A DNA stretch of 64,000 nt from Phycisphaeraceae bacterium (lineage in GTDB: Bacteria; Planctomycetota; Phycisphaerae; Phycisphaerales; UBA1924): the NCBI GenBank assembly GCA_019636795.1, contig JAHBWW010000005.1, positions 186,001-250,000 of the forward strand. Reading direction: 5' to 3'. This document shows, piece after piece, positions 1 to 8,304 of this stretch. Position 1 is the stretch's first letter, and each line of letters starts with the position of its first letter. The translations under genes were made by a program, and so were the position numbers. The notes beneath the pieces were generated by a model. The model made no database searches. It saw nothing but the letters and a program-made list of their open reading frames with translations, and was not told the DNA's origin.

Positions 1-53
1 GCACCCGGTTTGAGCCGTGCTCGCAGGTGATGATGATCGACCACCGCGATGAT

Positions 54-1325
54 TCAGGCATGGAAGAGGGTTCCATGTGCGAGGCAGGTTCCGAGTTCGT
101 GGTAGACATCGAGCATGCGTGGCCTGGTTGTGTCGCTGCCTAGCGCTTTGATGATGCGGGTCGAGAGCGTGCCGGCACGGAGCAAACGCGCGATGGTCGC
201 CGCGTGGGGAGCATCGCTTGCGATGGTGTGGGAGGCAATGTGCCGCCAGAGTTCTGCAGCGGAAGTAGGAGAGCAGAGACCGAAGGCTGAGAGTAGTTGA
301 GGATGCGTGATGCGGGCAAGTTCGCCATGGCGAATGGTGTCGAGCAGGGTGGAATGAAGTGATTCAGTGTCGGTGGATTGCTGGGCTGCGAGCCCCATCC
401 ACCGTTCTTCGATCAATGATCGCACGGCAGCGACAGTCAGGGCGACGACAGCAAGATCGGCTGCGGGTGATTCCTGAACATCGATGACGCGGATCTCGAT
501 GGAGCCTCGATCGAAGCGAGCGATACAGCCTCGACTGTTGGCCCATTCGTGGCGAAGAATTCCATCGGGGTCGAAGGGCGCGAGCGCGCGATAGACCGAG
601 CCGAGGACTTCGTGTTCGTAGTCGCGGCGTGTAAAAATGGGCTCAGGAATGACCAGCCCGGAGAGTTCGGGGATGCGGCGAGCATTCGAGCGATAGACCT
701 CGAGGCGGCTGTCGATGTAGCCAGTGATACGACCGTCGTGGATTGGCGAACTGGCTGCGAGCGCGGGGAGCAATGGCAGGACGAGCCGGATGGCTGCGTG
801 GAGGCGGCCGAATTCGTCGTCGTTGGCGAAGGGGAGGTTGATGTGTGTGCTTTGCAGGTTGGCCCAGCCGTGGCCGCGACAGTCGAAGATGCGGTTGAAC
901 GCTTCGTAGACCGCGTTGTATTCGTGCGGCCAGAGTTTCATTTCGAGGAACGGGTCCATCCATGGGTGCATCGCTGTGGGCATGAGCATGGCGTTGCGTG
1001 CTTCGAGCGAGCGATTGATTGATTCGACTTCCGTGGCGAAGAGTAGATCGACGCCTTCGAGCGATGCTACAGGTTCGTTGGTCTTGAGTTCGACGACATG
1101 GAGTGCGAGTTCGTTTGACCAGCCGATGATGGTGTCGTGGCCGTGTGGGTCGAAGTCTGATCGGTACTCTCCGGTGACATCGTGCATGAGCTGGTCGACG
1201 ATTGGTCGCACATCGAGAGTGTCACGATCGACGACCATATACTCAAGTTCGATGCCTGTTGCGCTGAGTTGTCCTCGCGGATAGTGATAGTGCTTTGGCG
1301 ACGGATTTGGGTCATTTTGAGTCAC
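54..1325 (-). CDS. GCS2-family carboxylate-amine ligase (glutamate-cysteine ligase-like)
   Basis: The 423-residue protein belongs to the glutamate-cysteine ligase type 2 superfamily, which joins an amino acid carboxylate to an amine using ATP. The family hallmark GIELEYMVVD lies at residues 24-33 and is followed by conserved NELALHVVELKT and by HGWANLQSTHINL. The natural amine is not predictable: many homologues outside true GshA make unknown amides. Its start overlaps the stop of the RimK-like gene by 4 bp, so it is the third gene of a coupled operon. No gene for glutathione synthetase is present in the window. I infer that it acts with the adjacent ATP-grasp enzyme rather than in ordinary glutathione synthesis. 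Confidence 0.87.
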   Translation of the reverse strand: MTQNDPNPSPKHYHYPRGQLSATGIELEYMVVDRDTLDVRPIVDQLMHDVTGEYRSDFDPHGHDTIIGWSNELALHVVELKTNEPVASLEGVDLLFATEVESINRSLEARNAMLMPTAMHPWMDPFLEMKLWPHEYNAVYEAFNRIFDCRGHGWANLQSTHINLPFANDDEFGRLHAAIRLVLPLLPALAASSPIHDGRITGYIDSRLEVYRSNARRIPELSGLVIPEPIFTRRDYEHEVLGSVYRALAPFDPDGILRHEWANSRGCIARFDRGSIEIRVIDVQESPAADLAVVALTVAAVRSLIEERWMGLAAQQSTDTESLHSTLLDTIRHGELARITHPQLLSAFGLCSPTSAAELWRHIASHTIASDAPHAATIARLLRAGTLSTRIIKALGSDTTRPRMLDVYHELGTCLAHGTLFHA

Positions 1326-2773
1326 TGGCGACGGGCCTCCATGCCTTTGAGGAAGTGTCGCATGATCGCTTCATAGAGCGCATCGCCCAGAATACGATCT
1401 TCGACTTCGCAGTCAATGTTCGGGTTGTCATTAACTTCCATGACCATTGCTGCGCCGCGGACGACTTTGAGATCCACGCCATAGAGACCGTTGCCAATGA
1501 GGCCTGCCGCTCGGACGGCGCAGCGAACGACGTCCTTTGGTGCGCGTTCGACCGGGATGGTCTCGACTTTGCCGAACTTGTGTCCGTCCTCTTCGTGCTT
1601 GAGGATCTGCCAGTGCGATGGAGCCATGAAATAACGGCAGACGAAAAGGGGCTTACCCCCAAGCACGCCGACACGCCAGTCGAAATCGGTTGGAACGAAT
1701 TCCTGTGCCACGAGGAGATCGGTTGTTTCGAAGAGTTCATTGGTGACGCGTTCGAATTCTTCGAGCGACTCGGCCTTGATGACACCGACGGAAAAAGAAC
1801 TGTCGGGCTTCTTGATGACGCACGGCAGACCAGTGCGTTCTGGCACTGTGGGCGCACCTTCGCGCCCGAATGTGACGGTGTGCGGCATGGGGATCTTGTG
1901 ACGAGTCAACTGTTCAGCCAGAAAGACCTTGTTGGAACAGCGCACGATCGAAACTGGGTCATCGATGACGAAGAGACCCATCGCTGCAGCACGGCGGGCG
2001 AAGCGATAGGTGTGGTGGTTGACGCTGGTCGTCTCTCGGATGAACAGGCCGTCATACTCGGCAATCTGGCCATAGGCGTCCTTGGTGATGAGTTCGCAGT
2101 CGATGCCGAGCTCCTCACCGGCGTCGCACATTTTATGAAGCGTTGGCATGTCCGAAGGCGGGAGTGCCTCCTTTGGGTCGTAGAGGATCGCCAGATCGAA
2201 GCGAGCAGGCTTCTTCGTCTTACCTCGGCTGGGTTTGCGTTTGAGGTATCGCTCGGCTTGCTCGGTGATGAATGGGCGGTGGTTTTCGGGGACTTCGCCG
2301 ACGCCGATGGCGCGCAGGCCTGTCAAGCGCCATTTGCCATCGCGTTCGAATGACGCGCGGAGCAACGGGGCGCTGAATGCGTTGAAGATGGCGAGCGAGA
2401 GTCTTTCGTACTTGGGCGAGAGGTTGCGTCCAAAGTAGATGCTGAGCACGAACTCGTCGGACTTGATCGCGCTGAGGCTCGACTGAATCAGATCGTCGAG
2501 TTCATCGCTGGCGAGGCGCACGACCGAGGACATTTTCAGATCCTGCATAACCGAAACGGAGGGCAGCGGCCTGTGTCCACGTGCCTCTGCCAGGAGCGAG
2601 ACGTAGTAACCTGCGGACTGATACTTGTATGAGCGGCAGAGATTGAAGACTTTTGTTCCCGGTTCAACTGCGAACTGAGGATCTTCGAGGTATTCGCGTG
2701 CCGCGACGACATCCGTACCAGCCATGCGAAGTGGCCAGCGTTTGGGATTGTCGACAACAACCAGGGCATTCAT
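1322..2773 (-). CDS. RimK-type ATP-grasp ligase with RimK-like N-terminal domain
   Basis: A 483-residue predicted amidoligase. Residues 1-200 form the domain typical of long RimK-family proteins, unrelated to the ATP-grasp core. Residues from about 270 to 470 form the ATP-grasp fold, with the nucleotide-binding segment around GLPCVIKKPDSSFSVGV and the metal-binding loop MEVNDNPNID (residues 445-454). Such enzymes form carboxylate-amine or carboxylate-thiol bonds through an acyl phosphate; RimK itself adds glutamates to ribosomal protein S6. The fused N-terminal domain and the coupled GCS2 and C39-peptidase genes (4-bp overlaps on both sides) point instead to a dedicated small-molecule or peptide pathway. 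The substrate is unknown. Confidence 0.9.
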   Translation of the reverse strand: MNALVVVDNPKRWPLRMAGTDVVAAREYLEDPQFAVEPGTKVFNLCRSYKYQSAGYYVSLLAEARGHRPLPSVSVMQDLKMSSVVRLASDELDDLIQSSLSAIKSDEFVLSIYFGRNLSPKYERLSLAIFNAFSAPLLRASFERDGKWRLTGLRAIGVGEVPENHRPFITEQAERYLKRKPSRGKTKKPARFDLAILYDPKEALPPSDMPTLHKMCDAGEELGIDCELITKDAYGQIAEYDGLFIRETTSVNHHTYRFARRAAAMGLFVIDDPVSIVRCSNKVFLAEQLTRHKIPMPHTVTFGREGAPTVPERTGLPCVIKKPDSSFSVGVIKAESLEEFERVTNELFETTDLLVAQEFVPTDFDWRVGVLGGKPLFVCRYFMAPSHWQILKHEEDGHKFGKVETIPVERAPKDVVRCAVRAAGLIGNGLYGVDLKVVRGAAMVMEVNDNPNIDCEVEDRILGDALYEAIMRHFLKGMEARRQ

Positions 2774-3537
2774 GCGGAGTGTTCCTTGAGTATGTGTCCG
2801 GATTTGGGTTCGATGACGAGCAGATTTCCGTCATAGGTCAAGACGCCAAGCAGAATGGCGCATGTGAGGCGTGACATAGGGACCTTGTAGTCAGCGGCAC
2901 CAAATCCGGGGTTATCGCCGAGGGGATCGGCGACGGAGACGAGTCTGCGTGCACGATTGAGCCCATGGAGGATAACGAAGTGCCCTTGCGGCATGCCTCG
3001 AACATCGTCATAGTCGTCGTTATCGCCATACTCGCGAGCACACTTGTAGAGGTAGGTTGAGCTGAGTCCTGTGAGGATCGGGAGTCCCTTAGTGAGGTAT
3101 CTGGCCAAGAGTGAGATTGTCAGATCCTGCGTTGCGATGGTGCCGCCGAGGGAAAGAAATTCGAGGTAGGCTTCGGTCGCCAAAGCGAACTTTGGTCCGA
3201 GGCTGCGTTTTGCAGCGAGTTGCTCAGTGAGGCGGGCTGACACCAGGTGTTCATCGGCTTCGCCCGTGGTGCGATCAAACCAGGTTGGGTCGAAGACTTG
3301 AAGGTTGAAGGTGATCAAATGCGCGGTGTAGCCGCGCCTGAGAGCGTCGATACCGAGCATGACGGCGAGAGTTCCGCGTCCGAGTTGTTCTCCGGGGAGA
3401 GCACGCGCTGAAGCGACGACTTCCTCGAGCGACACCGGATCGGCGAAGAATCGGTAGACAGCGTGCAGGCACGTTGGGCCGCACGTGATGTCATTGGGTT
3501 GCCATTGGATGTCGACGCCCAGTTCTACGGGGTCCAT
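2770..3537 (-). CDS. Peptidase C39-like (papain-fold) protein
   Basis: A 255-residue papain-fold protein. The catalytic Cys is C19 in NDITCGPTCL, the His is H186 in GHFVILHG, and D204 in VADPLG probably completes the triad. No signal peptide or membrane segment is visible, so a cytoplasmic amidase, peptidase or transferase is likely rather than a bacteriocin exporter peptidase. I start at the ATG at 3537 because AGGTGA precedes it by five bases and the conserved region follows directly; the frame stays open 46 codons further upstream to 3675, but that part is low-complexity and Arg-rich. It is the first gene of the coupled cassette with the RimK-like and GCS2 ligases. Confidence 0.82.
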   Translation of the reverse strand: MDPVELGVDIQWQPNDITCGPTCLHAVYRFFADPVSLEEVVASARALPGEQLGRGTLAVMLGIDALRRGYTAHLITFNLQVFDPTWFDRTTGEADEHLVSARLTEQLAAKRSLGPKFALATEAYLEFLSLGGTIATQDLTISLLARYLTKGLPILTGLSSTYLYKCAREYGDNDDYDDVRGMPQGHFVILHGLNRARRLVSVADPLGDNPGFGAADYKVPMSRLTCAILLGVLTYDGNLLVIEPKSGHILKEHSA

Positions 3538-3706
3538 AGAGTCACCTGTGAACCGGTGAGGGCGCGTGCGCGACCCATCCGGGAACATGAGCGTATCCGC
3601 GTGCCTGGGGGATTGTCGAGACGCATGCACGGACTTGCCGGGGAGCGGGGAAACCGGTGGTCTGCCACTGATCAAATCGCACTACGCTTTGGTACTGGAG
3701 CACGAG

Positions 3707-4801
3707 ATGCTTGAGGGAACCTGTGTCGCTTTGTTTGCCTTTGATGTGGGGTTTCAGATTGATTTGCCCAAGGCGGGTTCGCTGCTGGCGGGGGCGTCGC
3801 CGGTGGGTCTCAAGCGGGCGGGGAGGCCAAGTCCGGGGTGGTTCGACTTTGATCCACTTCCGTTAGGTCAGGTGGTGGAATCCGAGCCGGTGGCTGTGGG
3901 TCCGCTGCGGAGCGAGCCTGGCATCGAGATCGTGATGTACGACTTCGGGGCGGTCATTGCAAGCTTTCGCTTTCCGATGCGGGTCGAGGCGGAGCAATTG
4001 CCGGGCCTTGGCGAACTTCTCCTGAACAATCAGATTCTCAGACGCAAGGCGGAGGAAGCAGTAGGCCGGTTCCTGCAAGGCATCGAGGCCGCAATCGAGA
4101 GACCCTGTCTGCGTGATGTTGTTGAAGACTATGTGGTCTTCGCGATCGAGCGATGGGCCGATGGGGTCTCGCCCGAATCACTTGTCGAGGCGTGCGCGCA
4201 GTTTTTCGCACAGGCAGTCGAAGGAGAGACAGATTCGCTCTCGCCCGAGCAGGTGCGGCGGACGCTGGAGCCACGATTGAGTTACGGACCGAATGACCTG
4301 GCGATCGTGGACTGGAACGGTGCTGTTTTGTTTGATGCTGAGCCGGGCGACATTGTGGCGCTTCTTGCGCATGCGAACGTAGAGTTGCTTGAGCTGAGGA
4401 TTCTCGATCAGGAACTCGACAAGTTGCTCGAACGTGCGGATGAGACTCTTGCGAAACTTTCGCGGCGTCGTGCGTGGCCGGTGCTGGTCGAACCTCGACT
4501 TTTGCGAGAGTTTGCATCGGTACAAACAGATGCAGTTGTCACGTTTGAGGGGGTGAATAACGCGATCAAACTACTCGGCAATCAGTACCTGGCGCGCGTG
4601 TATCGACTGGCAGCGGGGCGTCTGGATCTTCCGGCGTGGCACAGCAGCGTGCAGCGGAAACTGGCAGCGACAGACAGCGTGTATCAGAAACTTTCGGATG
4701 CGGTGTCAATCCGGCGCATGGAAGTTCTGGAGATCATCATCATCGTCTTGATCGCGGTTTCGATCGTGTTGCCGTTCCTGCCATTCGGCAAGATTTATTG
4801 A
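3707..4801 (+). CDS. RMD1/YagE family (DUF155) protein
   Basis: A 364-residue member of the RMD1/YagE (DUF155) family, known from yeast sporulation protein Rmd1 and from the mitochondrial protein RMND1; the biochemical role in bacteria is not established. The signatures are CVALFAFDVGFQIDL near the N-terminus, the central GAVLFDAEPGD, a helical C-terminal half, and the terminal RRMEVLEIIIIVLIAVSIVL, which forms one membrane anchor with a very short tail. The ATG at 3707 is preceded by CTGGAG six bases away, so I prefer it to the upstream in-frame ATG at 3566, whose extra residues are not family-like. It is divergent from the C39-like gene, leaving about 170 bp for two promoters. Confidence 0.85.
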   Translation: MLEGTCVALFAFDVGFQIDLPKAGSLLAGASPVGLKRAGRPSPGWFDFDPLPLGQVVESEPVAVGPLRSEPGIEIVMYDFGAVIASFRFPMRVEAEQLPGLGELLLNNQILRRKAEEAVGRFLQGIEAAIERPCLRDVVEDYVVFAIERWADGVSPESLVEACAQFFAQAVEGETDSLSPEQVRRTLEPRLSYGPNDLAIVDWNGAVLFDAEPGDIVALLAHANVELLELRILDQELDKLLERADETLAKLSRRRAWPVLVEPRLLREFASVQTDAVVTFEGVNNAIKLLGNQYLARVYRLAAGRLDLPAWHSSVQRKLAATDSVYQKLSDAVSIRRMEVLEIIIIVLIAVSIVLPFLPFGKIY

Positions 4802-4832
4802 GCGTCTTACAGGACTAGAGAGGTATCCTGCC

Positions 4833-5951
4833 ATGCGTTGGTCCATTCGAATCGCGACTGCCTTTGGAATTGGCATCTATATCCACTGGACGTTCTGGCT
4901 GCTTGTGGCGTGGGTGTTCTATATCAACCTCAGCATTCAGAACAATGTAGCAGTTGCGGTCGAAGCTGTGGGGCTGATTCTAGCGATTTTTGCCTGTGTG
5001 GTACTGCATGAACTCGGGCACGCTCTGGCAGCACGGCGGTACGGCATCGGGACGCGCGACATCACGCTGCTTCCAATCGGAGGCGTCGCGAGGTTGGATC
5101 GCATGCCCGAGAAACCTGCGCAGGAACTCGTCGTTGCGCTGGCTGGTCCTGCGGTGAATGTCGTGATTGCCGGCGTGCTCGCGGTGGTGCTGACGGTGCT
5201 CGGTGACTGGCCGAAGCTCGAGAATGTCGAGTTTGCGAACATCAGATTTCTGTTCAAACTGATGGCGGTCAATGTGCTCCTCGTTGCTTTCAACATGATT
5301 CCGGCGTTTCCGATGGACGGCGGGCGTGTGCTTCGGTCGCTGCTGGCGATGCAGATGCCGATGGTGAGTGCGACTCGCATCGCGGCGAGGGTGGGTCAAG
5401 TGTGCGCGGTGGGATTCGGGCTGCTCGGGCTCTGGCTGGCGCATCCGTTTCTGGTGCTGATTGCGGTCTTCGTGTTCATTGCTGCGCAGCAGGAGGCCAA
5501 TGCGGTCGAAGCCCGTAGCGCAGTTGCCGGCTTGCGCGTCCGTGATGCGACCATGCGTGACTTCATGGTTCTTGCGCCGTCGGATACGGTTGCTCATGCC
5601 GCGAAGTTGTTGCTGGCGGGTTCGCAGACTGAGTTTCCGATCGTGGCCGAGGGCAAGCCGATCGGGCTACTCTCGCGTGATCGCATGATCGAAGCTCTTG
5701 CTGACGGAAAGGCCCAGACTCCGGTCACGGATTGGACGATCCCCGAGTGCCCGATTTTCAGCCCGCAGGATTCGCTTCGCGATGCGCTTGCTGTACTGGT
5801 CGAGAGTCGGTGCAGAGCAGCGATGGTGGTCGAGCACGATCGAGTAATGGGACTCTTGACGCTTGAGAACATTCATGAACTGATGATGGTGCGTTCGGCC
5901 ATGGCGACTCCACACAGCAGCGGGCCTCGTCGATCGGCGCGTGTGGTCTAG
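4833..5951 (+). CDS. Site-2 protease (M50) with tandem CBS domains
   Basis: A 372-residue intramembrane metalloprotease of the S2P/M50 group. HELGH at residues 59-63 supplies two zinc ligands and the catalytic Glu; the third ligand is Asp162 in NMIPAFPMDGGRVL. About six hydrophobic segments fill residues 10-215. A pair of CBS domains occupies roughly residues 228-350, suggesting control by adenine nucleotides or another small ligand. Family members cleave membrane-anchored regulators such as anti-sigma factors, but no obvious substrate is adjacent. It begins 31 bp after the RMD1/YagE gene and ends 12 bp before the sulfotransferase gene, so the three may be co-transcribed. Confidence 0.93.
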   Translation: MRWSIRIATAFGIGIYIHWTFWLLVAWVFYINLSIQNNVAVAVEAVGLILAIFACVVLHELGHALAARRYGIGTRDITLLPIGGVARLDRMPEKPAQELVVALAGPAVNVVIAGVLAVVLTVLGDWPKLENVEFANIRFLFKLMAVNVLLVAFNMIPAFPMDGGRVLRSLLAMQMPMVSATRIAARVGQVCAVGFGLLGLWLAHPFLVLIAVFVFIAAQQEANAVEARSAVAGLRVRDATMRDFMVLAPSDTVAHAAKLLLAGSQTEFPIVAEGKPIGLLSRDRMIEALADGKAQTPVTDWTIPECPIFSPQDSLRDALAVLVESRCRAAMVVEHDRVMGLLTLENIHELMMVRSAMATPHSSGPRRSARVV

Positions 5952-5963
5952 ACTCTGAGCCTC

Positions 5964-7553
5964 ATGGACCCAAAGCGACGACCATCAAAGTCTGGCGGTG
6001 CAGGCAAGCGGGCGGTGGCGGGCCCCAAGACCTCGCCTGTGGAAGATCTCGTGCGGAACGCTGCCGCAGCGATGCTTGCGGAACAGCCCGATGAAGCCGA
6101 GCGCCTGTTTCGTGCCGCAACGCAGGCGGACTGGAAGCATGTGAGTGCACGCATCGGGTTGGCTCGCGCTGTGGCTGCGACGGGCAAACTGACCGAGGCG
6201 AGCGAGGAGTTGCAACGCGCAGCCGAAATCGGGCGTGCTGACCCGCTCGTGCTGAGCGAAGTCGCAAGGCAGTTCGCGAGGCTCGGTGAGTTTGAACGCG
6301 CGATCAAGGTGTATCGACGGGCAGCCACACTGGCCAAGGATGATGCGGTGGCACTGTCTCGTGCTGCATCGGCAGCAGAGCGATTGTCGCTGCTTGACGA
6401 GGCCGACGCATTGTGCGATGAGGCTGCTGCTCGCGATGAAGCCTGTGCGGAGGCGATGCTGATCCGCGCACGTGTGCTGAAGCGGCGCGAACGGTTTGAG
6501 GAAGCAGAGCGTTTGCTTGGCGATGCTATCGCAGCGTCTGCGAGCACGAACACGGTCACGCGATCGAATCTGCACTATGAGCGGGCTGCAGTGCGCGATC
6601 GTACAGCGCAGTACGCAGCCGCCGTTGAGGATCTTCACGCAGCCAAAGCCTTGCTGGCGCCCGATGCTCGCAGGTGGCAACAGCCGGGGAACGAAGCACA
6701 GTACACGCTGCGCCGCTTCATACAGGAAATTACTGCCGAGCGTGTTGGTCAGTGGGAGCAGCGAAGCGCCGACTTTCCAGGTGCCAGAGTGGCTGCCTTG
6801 GTTGGATTCCCCCGATCAGGAACCACCTTGCTCGAGCAAGTGCTCGACGCGCATCCGCAGATCGCCAGTGTTGAGGAAACGTCGTACTGGTCGTCGCTGA
6901 TCGTGTCGGGTATTCTGCGTTCCCAAGGCGGGCACGAATCGTTTGCCCAAGCACTCGATCAGGTCGATCGCGCGACGATGCTCAAGATTCGCGAATCGTA
7001 CCTTTCTGCCTTGAGGTCTCACGTCGGGGCGGAGCGAGCTTCGTGTTTGCTGCTCGACAAAAACCCGTTGCGGACGCTCATGGTGCCGATGCTCAGGCGT
7101 GTGATACCGGGCGCGTCGGTGTTGGTCGCATTGCGCGATCCGCGTGATGTGGTGCTGAGCAACCTCATGCAGCCGTTTGAGGTCAGTGCCATGAATGTGG
7201 CATTTCTCGATGTCGCGCGCGGGGGCGCGTTCTACGAGATCATTATGGGTGGATGGCTTAAACTGCGAGAGATGATTGGAAACTGGGTTGAGGTGCGGTA
7301 TGAAGATCTGGTGAGCGATCTTCAGTGCTCGGTTACGCCGGCTGTTGAACTGCTGGGTCTGCCGTGGGCTGAGGAGCAGGAGCGATTCCAGCAGGTGCGG
7401 AGTCAGCGCGTAGTGCGAAGCCCGACCTACGCCGATGTGCGTGAGGCGGTGCATACTCGAGCCGTGAGGCGTTGGGAGCAGTATGCTGATTATCTGGCCC
7501 CGGCGTTGCCTGGTCTGGAAAGAATCGCGGTCGCACTGGGTTATAACGCATAA
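5964..7553 (+). CDS. TPR-repeat sulfotransferase
   Basis: A 529-residue fusion. Residues 30-240 are Ala-rich helical repeats of TPR type (for example EAERLFRAATQADW and FERAIKVYRRAATL). Residues 278-525 are a sulfotransferase domain with the PAPS 5'-phosphosulfate loop VGFPRSGTTLL at about residue 280 and a second PAPS site near VALRDPRDVVLSN. There is no N-terminal signal, so it should act in the cytosol or on the membrane's inner face. The acceptor is unknown; TPR-sulfotransferase fusions are often linked to protein tyrosine or polysaccharide sulfation, and the TPR part would hold a protein partner. It follows the site-2 protease by 12 bp. Confidence 0.9.
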   Translation: MDPKRRPSKSGGAGKRAVAGPKTSPVEDLVRNAAAAMLAEQPDEAERLFRAATQADWKHVSARIGLARAVAATGKLTEASEELQRAAEIGRADPLVLSEVARQFARLGEFERAIKVYRRAATLAKDDAVALSRAASAAERLSLLDEADALCDEAAARDEACAEAMLIRARVLKRRERFEEAERLLGDAIAASASTNTVTRSNLHYERAAVRDRTAQYAAAVEDLHAAKALLAPDARRWQQPGNEAQYTLRRFIQEITAERVGQWEQRSADFPGARVAALVGFPRSGTTLLEQVLDAHPQIASVEETSYWSSLIVSGILRSQGGHESFAQALDQVDRATMLKIRESYLSALRSHVGAERASCLLLDKNPLRTLMVPMLRRVIPGASVLVALRDPRDVVLSNLMQPFEVSAMNVAFLDVARGGAFYEIIMGGWLKLREMIGNWVEVRYEDLVSDLQCSVTPAVELLGLPWAEEQERFQQVRSQRVVRSPTYADVREAVHTRAVRRWEQYADYLAPALPGLERIAVALGYNA

Positions 7554-7737
7554 GCATTGCCACAACGGCCCCCGCGCCTCGCATCTGCAAGGCTTTAATT
7601 GCAAACAGATTCCAGACGTCGTTTGTGTGGCGCGATCTCGTGGACTGGAGTCTGCCAAATTGACAACTATTCCTTGGGTCTCATGTCGCACTGACACTGG
7701 CTCAGCACGAAGTGGGGGATGGCAGCGCCGCTAGCGC

Positions 7738-7751
7738 GGCACGCTGTTTGC
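7738..7751 (+). promoter_or_regulatory. Sigma-54 type (-24/-12) promoter candidate for hsp20
   Basis: The sequence GGCACGCTGTTTGC has the invariant GG and GC separated by exactly 10 bases and fits the sigma-54 consensus TGGCACG-N4-TTGCA at all but the first base. It lies 56 bp upstream of the hsp20 ATG, so a transcript would begin near 7763, before the strong ribosome-binding site AAAGGAG. A GC-rich imperfect hairpin (CAGCGCCGC...GCGGCACGCTG) overlaps it. No CIRCE element was seen. Reading only; transcription start not known. Confidence 0.5.
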
Positions 7752-7806
7752 AATTTCTCCCGGCGAGAGCCTGACGGTATTTCAGGCTTATTGAAAGGAG
7801 AATGTC

Positions 7807-8241
7807 ATGACCCGTCAAATTGTCCGTCGAGACCCGTTCGAGATGTTTATGCCAGTGGAGAAGATCATGAGCAGGATCTTCGCCGACCCGACGATTGCAG
7901 ATTTGCCGACGATTGAGGAAGGTACGCTGGCCATGGACATTTCCGAAACTCCTGAGCATCTTGTGGTGCGAGCTTCACTGCCAGGATTCAAGAAGGAAGA
8001 TGTGAATGTCGAAGTGCATGATGGCGTGCTGACGATCAGTGCTACCCGCGACGAAACGAGCGAGACGAGCGATGAGAAGTTCTATCGTCGCGAGCGGCGC
8101 ATGGGATCAGTGAGCCGTAGGGTCGCATTGCCGACCGCAGTGAGCGAAGACGAGGCGAGTGCCGAGCTCAATGAAGGTGTGCTCGTGCTGAAATTGCCCA
8201 AGAGCAGAAAGGACTCACCAAAGCGTATCAGTGTGAACTGA
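7807..8241 (+). CDS. Small heat-shock protein, Hsp20/alpha-crystallin family
   Basis: A 144-residue ATP-independent holdase of the IbpA/Hsp16 type. The alpha-crystallin domain spans about residues 38-135, with VRASLPGFKKEDVNVEV, then LTISATRDE, and the diagnostic GVLVLKLPK near the end. The C-terminal RISVN contains an I-x-V motif of the kind that docks between dimers. The start is fixed by AAAGGAGAATGTC just upstream of the ATG. The gene stands alone after a 253-bp intergenic region that carries a good -24/-12 promoter candidate, and is followed by a strong hairpin shared with the convergent xylulokinase gene. Confidence 0.96.
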   Translation: MTRQIVRRDPFEMFMPVEKIMSRIFADPTIADLPTIEEGTLAMDISETPEHLVVRASLPGFKKEDVNVEVHDGVLTISATRDETSETSDEKFYRRERRMGSVSRRVALPTAVSEDEASAELNEGVLVLKLPKSRKDSPKRISVN

Positions 8242-8254
8242 ATGGACGAAGCAG

Positions 8255-8283
8255 CGGGTCATGCCCGACTGTGGCATGGCCCG
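8255..8283. terminator. Bidirectional hairpin between hsp20 and xylulokinase
   Basis: An 11-bp stem (CGGGTCATGCC with GGCATGGCCCG, one G-T wobble) encloses a 7-base loop, in the 63 bp between two convergent genes. It works equally on both strands. No clear T-run follows, so it is a probable rather than a textbook intrinsic terminator. Confidence 0.55.
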
Positions 8284-8304
8284 AGATTACCGAGAGATGC
8301 AGAG

